Assembly: GCA_016764835.1 (NCBI GenBank)
Contig: JAESRD010000011.1
Coordinates: 1 to 11,101 of the forward strand
Reading direction: 5' to 3'
Source of the DNA: Paracoccaceae bacterium
GTDB taxonomy: Bacteria > Pseudomonadota > Alphaproteobacteria > Rhodobacterales > Rhodobacteraceae
Length of the DNA stretch: 11,101 nt
Shown here: in pieces, positions 5,812 to 11,101 of the stretch
How positions within the stretch are numbered: the first letter of the stretch is position 1
How the letters are laid out: every line of letters starts with the position of its first letter
Program-made: the position numbers and the translations under genes
The notes under the pieces: generated by a model
The model's input: the letters and a program-made list of their open reading frames with translations, nothing else
Told to the model about the DNA's origin: nothing
Database searches by the model: none

Positions 5812-5886
5812 TGGTGCCCGGGGGCGGAATCGAACCACCGACACGAGGATTTTCAATCCACTGCTCTACCCCTGAGCTACCCAGGC
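5812..5886 (-). tRNA. tRNA-Phe (anticodon GAA)
   Basis: 75 bases on the minus strand with the CCA end encoded. The acceptor stem GCCTGGG pairs with CCCGGGC (one G-U), the D stem is GCTC/GAGC, the anticodon loop is TTGAAAA with anticodon GAA at 34-36, the variable loop is GTGTC, and the T arm is GGTGG-TTCGATT-CCGCC with one G-U pair. The anticodon stem GTGGA/TCCTC has one U-U mismatch, which is tolerable. It is convergent with yacG and lies downstream of tamB on the same strand, 159 bases away. No obvious promoter was found in that gap. Confidence 0.97.
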
Positions 5887-6045
5887 ACGGGAGACACGCA
5901 ATAGCGGGTCGGGGTGGCGGCGTTTTAGGTCAGCGTTGAGCCGGTGTCTAGAGGATTATTCAATAACTTAGCACCTATTTTGCTTAGCGGCGAAAAAACC
6001 GTCTTTGGTGTTGGTTTTGGGAGGGTGTTTAGCGGCATAGCTGGC

Positions 6046-9000
6046 TTAATAATCCTGCTCAAAATAGATACCAAGCCGGGTCTCGCCGGTGCTGCTGACA
6101 GTGCCGCGCGCGGTCAGCCGGTCTGACAGGTCTAGGTTCAGCGTTACCTCGGTTTGCTCGCCGCTGATGATCACATCGGCATAGACGTTTTCGCTTAGAT
6201 ATTTACCGGCTTGCAGGGCGGCGTCGCCGTTATCATCTGTGACGATGTTGAGGTCATCAAGCCCGATACCTGATCTGAAATCATTGAGAAAGCCGCCGCC
6301 GCCATGGCCTGCAAGCGTGTTGATCGCGGCGGCCAGCTGCACGGCTTGCAAGGGCGATATTGCTGACAGATCGCGGCCAAATATCAGCTGGGCGAGGATC
6401 TCGTCTTGTGGCAGCTCGGGCTGGCTCTGAAAGCTGATAACCGGCGCATCTGCTGGGCCATCAACGACAATGCTAATGACAATGCCTGTCGGTGCTGTGG
6501 TGCGGGCTGCAAGGTGCAGATAGGGGATGAAATCACCCTCCATTGTCGCGCTGCCTTCGGTCAGTTCAAACCTTTGTTGCAAAATATCCAAGCGGCCACG
6601 GATGAGGCTAAATCCGCCAACAGGGATCACCTGCGCCGTGGTGCCCGTCAGCCGCAGTTGCCCGCCCATCTCGGCGTCAAGCCCGCGGCCCCGGATGAAC
6701 ACCCGCGCCGGGGCGCTGATGGTTAGGTCGAGCGGAAAGACAGGGCCCGCGCCACCGTTGCTTTGTGCCGTGTCAGTACCGGCCAAGGAAAGCCCGGCCC
6801 GCGTGAGGGTTTGGCCGACGGCTTGCGGCGCGCCGAGATGGCGCACGACGGGCAGTTCGCCCAGCAGCCCAATAGCCGATGACGGCACTTGAATTTCAAC
6901 TTGGCCGAGCTGCACTTGGCCGCTTATGGCCGCACCGCCCGTCAGTGGGCCAATGATTGTAAGCTGGGCGCTGGCGCGGGTTTCATACAGGTTTGGGTCG
7001 CGCATCTGCACATCGGTGGCGCTGGCGCTCAGCCGGGCGTTGTAGCCGGGCAGCAATGACACATCGCCGGTCAGCGCAATCTGGCCGGGGGCATCGTCAG
7101 AGCCGAGATAGCCCTGAATTTGCAGCATCGCCCGGCCAGCGGCCAGATCAACACTGCCCGTGATGCCATGCGCTCTTTGGGCGAGGGCCGGGTCAATAAA
7201 TGCGCCGTCTTCTATGCGCAGCTGGCCGGTTAGGTTCTCAACCGTGGCACGGCCGTTGAGCGCGAGGTCAAACAGGGCTTGGCCTTGCAAACGGCGCGGC
7301 TCAATTACCCCGTTGAGCAAGGCCAGCGGCACTTGTCCATTGGCTGTCAGGTTAAGCGTGCCGGTGGGCGCGGCGCTGCCGGCCACAAGCGCGTTCGCGC
7401 CGCCAGGGCCATCAGCCTCGACCGTGAACTGCCAGATGCCATCCGTCAGCATGGCGCTGCCATCGGCCTGCGCGGGGCCAGTAAAGCCGGGCGCGATCAG
7501 TCCGATATTGGCCAGATGCGCCGAGAAGGCGGCTTGGCCGTTATCGGCGCTGCTGGTCACATCGCCGGACAGGCGCAAATTAGGAAAGATGATTTGAAGA
7601 TCGCGCAAAATAAACTGCCCCGGTGCCGGCATGGTCAGCTGGCCTGACAATCTGCCCGTCCCAGCGGTGAGCGGCGTTAGCAATGCGGGGCCTGCCCGAA
7701 GCGCTTGGGTTTGGCCGGTGAAGCTCAGCTCAATTTGTGGGCCTTGCAGCAGTACGGTCGCATCTGCCTGAAGCTGGGCGCTGCCGCTCAGCGGTTGGCC
7801 AATCAGCTGGCTAAAGGCGCTGAGCTGCGGGGCGGCGACCTCCAGCTGGGCGGTAACAGCGCCGCTGCGGTCTGGGCCTTGGGCCAGCCGTAGGTCAAGC
7901 TGCGCGCCGCTGAGAGCTGCGGTGAGCATGGCGCTGGCGGTGCTGTCGGTGGCAATCTGGGCCTGTCCGCTCAGGGTGACCGGGCCCGTATCGGGCAGGT
8001 CAGACAAGGCGGCCAGCGAGCTGAGCCGCAGGTCAAAGGTGGCTTGGGCGGTGGGGCTATCGAGGCTGGCGCTAAAGGTGCCGCTGAGTGCTGGCAGATC
8101 AAGCCGCCCGGCTTGCAGGCTTATCGGCCCGGTGGGCAGGCGGCTCAGCTGGGCCTCAAAACTGCCGCTGCCTGCGAGCAGCGCGTCTAGCGCGTCTATG
8201 CCTAACTGAGGGCTGGCTGTGCGGCCATGGAGGGCCAAGGCCAGCTGAGCCATGTCAGGGGCAAAGCTGCCTTCGGCCCCGAGCATGGCCCCGCCCGAGA
8301 TCGGCCGCCCGGCCAGCGCAGATAGCTCTGTCAGATCGGTGACCAGCGCGCTGAACGTGCCGGTAAAGGGTGCTGCGGCTTCAGCCTGTAGCAGGTCAAT
8401 CCGCGCCAATGCGCCGCCGGGGCCGGTGGCCGTAAGGTTGACCGTCGTCGCGCCGAGCTGGTCGCGCCCGGCGCTGCCTTTGGCGGTAATCGGGCCGGTC
8501 AGGCCGGGCTGGACACTGGCGGCATCGTAGATCTCGAAGTCGAACTCGGCGGTGGCCGCGCCATTTGCGGCAAGCTGTGCCAGCAGTCGGGCCTGCATGG
8601 CGCGGGTGGTCAGCTCCAGCGGTTCAAGCCGAATGACAGGGTCATCAGCGCCCGCGCGGCGCAAGGCACCGTTTAGCTGGGTTTGGCCAACAAACAGGCC
8701 GTCGAGCGGGGCGATGCCGAAGGCCAAGTTATCGCCGGTTCCAGTGAGTGTGAGGTCAAAGGCGCTGAGGTCGCTGGCCGCGTCGCCATTCAGCTCCAGC
8801 TCGATCGCGCCGCTCAAGGTTTGGCTGACGAGCGCCGAGAAGATTGTAATATCAGAGGCTTGGGCGTTGAGCATGCCAGTTATAGGGCGGGGCGCGGCTG
8901 GGTCGTAACCGCCCTCAAAGCGGGCATTTAAGCCGGGCAGGGCGGCGCTGATAATCAGCTCAGCCGGGCGGCCAATGGGCTGATGTGCGGCTATGGTGAG

Positions 9001-10857
9001 CTGGGTTGGGCCGCTGAGCTGCGGCAAAACCAGCGCAATATCGGCCAGTTCGAGGGTAAATGTCGCGTCGCCGCTGGTATTGTCGAGCGCCGCTTCGCCG
9101 CTGGCGCGCAGGGCGGGGGTGGTGATTAAGAGGTTATTTATCCGCGTACCGGTCTCGTCGCGGGCGGCGCTGAGCTGCAACACGCCGTGCCCGGCAAGCA
9201 GCGGGTCAACCGGGGCAATGCCGAGCTGAAGGTCATCGGTCGTGCCGTTGAGTTGCAGCGCTATTGCGCGGTCAAGCGGGTGGTAATCGGCGGTGATCTG
9301 CATCTGCGCCGCGCCGCCAAGGGCGAGCCCGGTGAGGGTGCTAAACCGGGCGAGATCTTCGGCAGTCAGGTTGAGGTCAACCTGACTGCGCAGTCCGTTT
9401 TCTGGCCCGTCAATCTTGCCGGTGCCGCTTAGTTCTATGCCGGGGCCGCGCAGGGTGAGCGCCTCGATTAGCAGCGCCTCGTCGGTTTGGCGGCTCAGGC
9501 CGATTTGGCCGTTGATCTCGGTGCCAAGCGCACGCGCCAGCCCACGATCGGCCAGTTGTAACCCGGCGGCGGCGTAGCGAATATCGCCGGTGAACAAGCC
9601 AAGCTGGGCACCCGAGGCAGGCTCGATAATACCGGCACCGCTGAGCACCAGCGTGGCGATGTCGACCCCCGGTTGGGTGAAACCGGCAGCGTTAAACTTA
9701 GCCTCCCATGCCGCACCTTGGTCGGCGGCATAGCTCAGCTCAAACGTGGCAATATCGGCGTAAGTGGCGCTGCCCGATATTGGCAGCAGCACCGGATGGC
9801 CATCAGCGCCGCGCATCTCACCGCTAAGCTGAAGCGCCAGTGGCCAGCCATCGGCGGCAAAGGCGGCACTGCCTGTAAGCTGCAAGGCTTCGGCGCTGAG
9901 CGACAGGGTGTTCAGCTCGAATGCACCATCGCCAAGACGGCCACCAAGTAGGTTCAAATGCAGGTCATCGCCAAAGAATGCGCCATATTGCGGGGCAATA
10001 AGCGGGGTGATGTCGCCGCGCAGCTCTAGCCGGGCGCGGTGCTCTGGCTGGCCATCGGCATTGTCACGGGTCAGCAGGCCAAAGCTGCCGGTCACCCGGT
10101 CTTGGCCGCCGCTGGCCAGCCGCATTTGCGCGGAATAGTCGCTGAGCGGGCCGGTGCCGCGCAGCGAAAGTGCGGTGCTCGGGCCGCCGGGCAGGTCGAG
10201 CATAGTTGCGAGAATACCGTTCTCAGCTTCCTCCAGCTCGATATCGAGCGCCAGCACATGGCTGGTGTTGGAATAGGCGGCGTCGATCTCGAACCTGCCT
10301 AGCGCGGCGCTATCTTGCGCGCCAATGCGAATGGCGGTGACCCGCGCCGTGCCTGCGCCGTCGGCTAGGGTGATCTCACCGGTCAGTTGCAGGGTGATTT
10401 CCATGCCCGCGGTCGTTGGGCCAAGCAGCGACGCGTCAAGCTCAATCCGCGCGACCTCTAGCCCGGCAATGTTGATCGAGACCGGCAGCTCGGGCAGGGA
10501 GAACGGCACAGACTGGGCGGTAGGCAGGCCGGGCGGGGCGATTGGGGCGCGGTGAATGATAATCCGCTCGGCCCTGAGCGCGCTGATATCGATGATACCC
10601 GACAGCAATGCGCTGCGGTCCCATGTGAGCGTCAACCCCTCGGCCTCTAACCAAATGCCTTCATCATCGCCAATGCGCAGCTGGGCGATTGTCGCCTGTG
10701 AGCTGAGCGCGCCTTCAAAGCCGTTTATCTCAATAATGCGGCCCGCATCTGACAGGCCGCTTTCGAGAAGGTTGACAAGAAATCCTTTATCATCAACTTC
10801 TTGGGCGATGCCGGCCAGTGGCAGCAGTAGAAAAATGAGCGCCAGTAAATGTCTCAA
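6046..10857 (-). CDS. tamB: Translocation and assembly module protein TamB, 1603 residues
   Basis: Periplasm-spanning AsmA-like/TamB (DUF490) protein. With TamA it helps deliver certain outer-membrane proteins, and it is also implicated in phospholipid transport between membranes. The N-terminus MRHLLALIFLLLPLAGIAQE is a signal sequence or membrane anchor. The body is hydrophobic-alternating beta structure typical of the long beta-groove. The conserved TamB domain fills about residues 1180-1603: GFSLIRGRLDILQQRFELTE, YLHLAARTTA, ELPQDEILAQLIFGRDLS, ALQAGKYLSENVYADV, and the terminal strand TRLGIYFEQDY. It is longer than E. coli TamB (about 1260), partly owing to four tandem units at residues 501-1176. 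The start is TTG at 10857, chosen because the signal sequence begins there and TTGA overlaps the tamA stop by 4 bases (translational coupling). No terminator is evident after its stop. Confidence 0.95.
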   Translation of the reverse strand: MRHLLALIFLLLPLAGIAQEVDDKGFLVNLLESGLSDAGRIIEINGFEGALSSQATIAQLRIGDDEGIWLEAEGLTLTWDRSALLSGIIDISALRAERIIIHRAPIAPPGLPTAQSVPFSLPELPVSINIAGLEVARIELDASLLGPTTAGMEITLQLTGEITLADGAGTARVTAIRIGAQDSAALGRFEIDAAYSNTSHVLALDIELEEAENGILATMLDLPGGPSTALSLRGTGPLSDYSAQMRLASGGQDRVTGSFGLLTRDNADGQPEHRARLELRGDITPLIAPQYGAFFGDDLHLNLLGGRLGDGAFELNTLSLSAEALQLTGSAAFAADGWPLALQLSGEMRGADGHPVLLPISGSATYADIATFELSYAADQGAAWEAKFNAAGFTQPGVDIATLVLSGAGIIEPASGAQLGLFTGDIRYAAAGLQLADRGLARALGTEINGQIGLSRQTDEALLIEALTLRGPGIELSGTGKIDGPENGLRSQVDLNLTAEDLARFSTLTGLALGGAAQMQITADYHPLDRAIALQLNGTTDDLQLGIAPVDPLLAGHGVLQLSAARDETGTRINNLLITTPALRASGEAALDNTSGDATFTLELADIALVLPQLSGPTQLTIAAHQPIGRPAELIISAALPGLNARFEGGYDPAAPRPITGMLNAQASDITIFSALVSQTLSGAIELELNGDAASDLSAFDLTLTGTGDNLAFGIAPLDGLFVGQTQLNGALRRAGADDPVIRLEPLELTTRAMQARLLAQLAANGAATAEFDFEIYDAASVQPGLTGPITAKGSAGRDQLGATTVNLTATGPGGALARIDLLQAEAAAPFTGTFSALVTDLTELSALAGRPISGGAMLGAEGSFAPDMAQLALALHGRTASPQLGIDALDALLAGSGSFEAQLSRLPTGPISLQAGRLDLPALSGTFSASLDSPTAQATFDLRLSSLAALSDLPDTGPVTLSGQAQIATDSTASAMLTAALSGAQLDLRLAQGPDRSGAVTAQLEVAAPQLSAFSQLIGQPLSGSAQLQADATVLLQGPQIELSFTGQTQALRAGPALLTPLTAGTGRLSGQLTMPAPGQFILRDLQIIFPNLRLSGDVTSSADNGQAAFSAHLANIGLIAPGFTGPAQADGSAMLTDGIWQFTVEADGPGGANALVAGSAAPTGTLNLTANGQVPLALLNGVIEPRRLQGQALFDLALNGRATVENLTGQLRIEDGAFIDPALAQRAHGITGSVDLAAGRAMLQIQGYLGSDDAPGQIALTGDVSLLPGYNARLSASATDVQMRDPNLYETRASAQLTIIGPLTGGAAISGQVQLGQVEIQVPSSAIGLLGELPVVRHLGAPQAVGQTLTRAGLSLAGTDTAQSNGGAGPVFPLDLTISAPARVFIRGRGLDAEMGGQLRLTGTTAQVIPVGGFSLIRGRLDILQQRFELTEGSATMEGDFIPYLHLAARTTAPTGIVISIVVDGPADAPVISFQSQPELPQDEILAQLIFGRDLSAISPLQAVQLAAAINTLAGHGGGGFLNDFRSGIGLDDLNIVTDDNGDAALQAGKYLSENVYADVIISGEQTEVTLNLDLSDRLTARGTVSSTGETRLGIYFEQDY
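7330..9357 (-). repeat. Four tandem ~170-residue repeats within TamB
   Basis: Landmarks recur at nearly constant spacing. An opening block appears as LARFSTLTGLALGGAAQM (502), ITIFSALVSQTLSGAIEL (670), LTELSALAGRPISGGAML (842) and LSAFSQLIGQPLSGSAQL (1012). A second block is LQLGIAPVDPLLAG (543), LAFGIAPLDGLFVG (711), PQLGIDALDALLAG (883) and LRAGPALLTPLTAG (1053). A third is SGPTQL (615), TGPITA (787), TGPVTL (957) and TGPAQA (1126). The periods are 168-172. A fifth, degenerate opening (PLALLNGVIEPRRLQGQAL, 1177) leads into the conserved TamB domain. The copies are diverged, indicating old duplications that lengthened the periplasmic rod. Confidence 0.75.
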
Positions 10858-11101
10858 AACGACTGGCCCAGCCCGACATAAAACTGGATATCACGTCCGG
10901 CATCGGGTCCGGAGGCGGGGGTGGCAATGTCGAGCCGTATCGGGCCAATGGCGGTGTTGTACCGTAGGCCAAAGCCCGCGCCCGCTTGCCAGAGGCTGTC
11001 TTCGCCGGGGACTGTATCGGCGCTGATCAGGCCAATGTCGTAAAAGCCGACAAGGCCGATCGTGTCGGTGATCTGCACGCGGGTCTCTAGCTGCGCGCCA
11101 A
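10854..11101 (-). CDS. tamA: Outer-membrane assembly protein TamA, C-terminal end (5' end outside window)
   Basis: Omp85/BamA-superfamily beta-barrel partner of TamB in the outer membrane. Only the last 82 or so residues are visible; the frame stays open to the right edge. GAQLETRVQITDTIGLVGFY matches the Omp85 barrel block (typically G-x-x-E-x-R...VGFxDxG). It is followed by LWQAGAGFGLRYNTAIGPIR, a GxG-x-RY-x-T-x-IGPIRLD block highly typical of TamA/BamA C-termini, and the final strand DIQFYVGLGQSF ending in Phe as the barrel-insertion signal. The stop TGA overlaps the tamB TTG start. The tight tamA-tamB pairing supports both assignments. Confidence 0.92.
   Translation of the reverse strand, partial: GAQLETRVQITDTIGLVGFYDIGLISADTVPGEDSLWQAGAGFGLRYNTAIGPIRLDIATPASGPDAGRDIQFYVGLGQSF

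Noticed and set aside
5812..5886. tRNA-Phe as an integration (att) site of a genomic island
   Set aside because: No second copy of the tRNA 3' end and no integrase in the window.
5944..6126. Plus-strand 60-residue open frame
   Set aside because: No supported start or family; overlaps the 3' end of tamB antisense.
6239..10555. Many plus-strand open frames across this region
   Set aside because: They are antisense shadows of the GC-rich tamB gene, are low complexity, and lack recognisable domains.
1..11101. CRISPR array, defence system or prophage
   Set aside because: No regularly spaced repeats, Cas, nuclease-toxin or phage structural proteins are visible.

Overview
The window looks like chromosomal DNA of an alphaproteobacterium, most likely a member of Rhodobacterales (Roseobacter/Rhodobacteraceae). 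The reasons are the protein flavour and the gene order hisD - UPF0262 - low-molecular-weight phosphatase - infA - maf - short RNase E/G - yacG, which I remember as typical of that order. No database search was possible, so this is family-level recognition.

Layout. The left edge cuts into hisD (last enzyme of histidine synthesis), whose C-terminal 251 residues are present. Its stop overlaps, tail to tail, a small uncharacterised minus-strand gene (746-1027). A relatively AT-rich divergent intergenic region (1028-1322) follows. It holds a perfect 17-bp inverted repeat (GTTTACC-TTT-GGTAAAC) that overlaps a candidate promoter. Then comes an XRE-type helix-turn-helix regulator (1323-2222). This pair of genes interrupts the hisD-UPF0262 junction I would expect and is the most accessory-looking part of the window.

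From 2306 to 5430 runs a tightly packed plus-strand cluster: UPF0262, a CX5R phosphatase, infA (probably with its own promoter), maf, a short RNase G/E and yacG. The last three are joined by a 4-nt and a 1-nt overlap, which suggests translational coupling. The RNase ends where its relatives carry a CPxC zinc-link, and the overlapping YacG begins with a CPxC zinc ribbon.

The 381-bp stretch 5431-5811 has no convincing gene but holds several inverted repeats. It lies beyond the 3' end of a minus-strand tRNA-Phe(GAA), 5812-5886.

The rest is the minus-strand tamA-tamB pair. The 3' end of tamA (outer-membrane Omp85 barrel) overlaps the TTG start of tamB, a 1603-residue TamB/DUF490 protein thought to bridge the periplasm. 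Its middle contains four tandem units of about 170 residues. Nearly all plus-strand open frames inside tamB are shadows.

I see no CRISPR array, insertion sequence, prophage or defence system. The best leads are the regulator/operator/small-gene insertion, the RNase-YacG junction and the TamB internal duplications.
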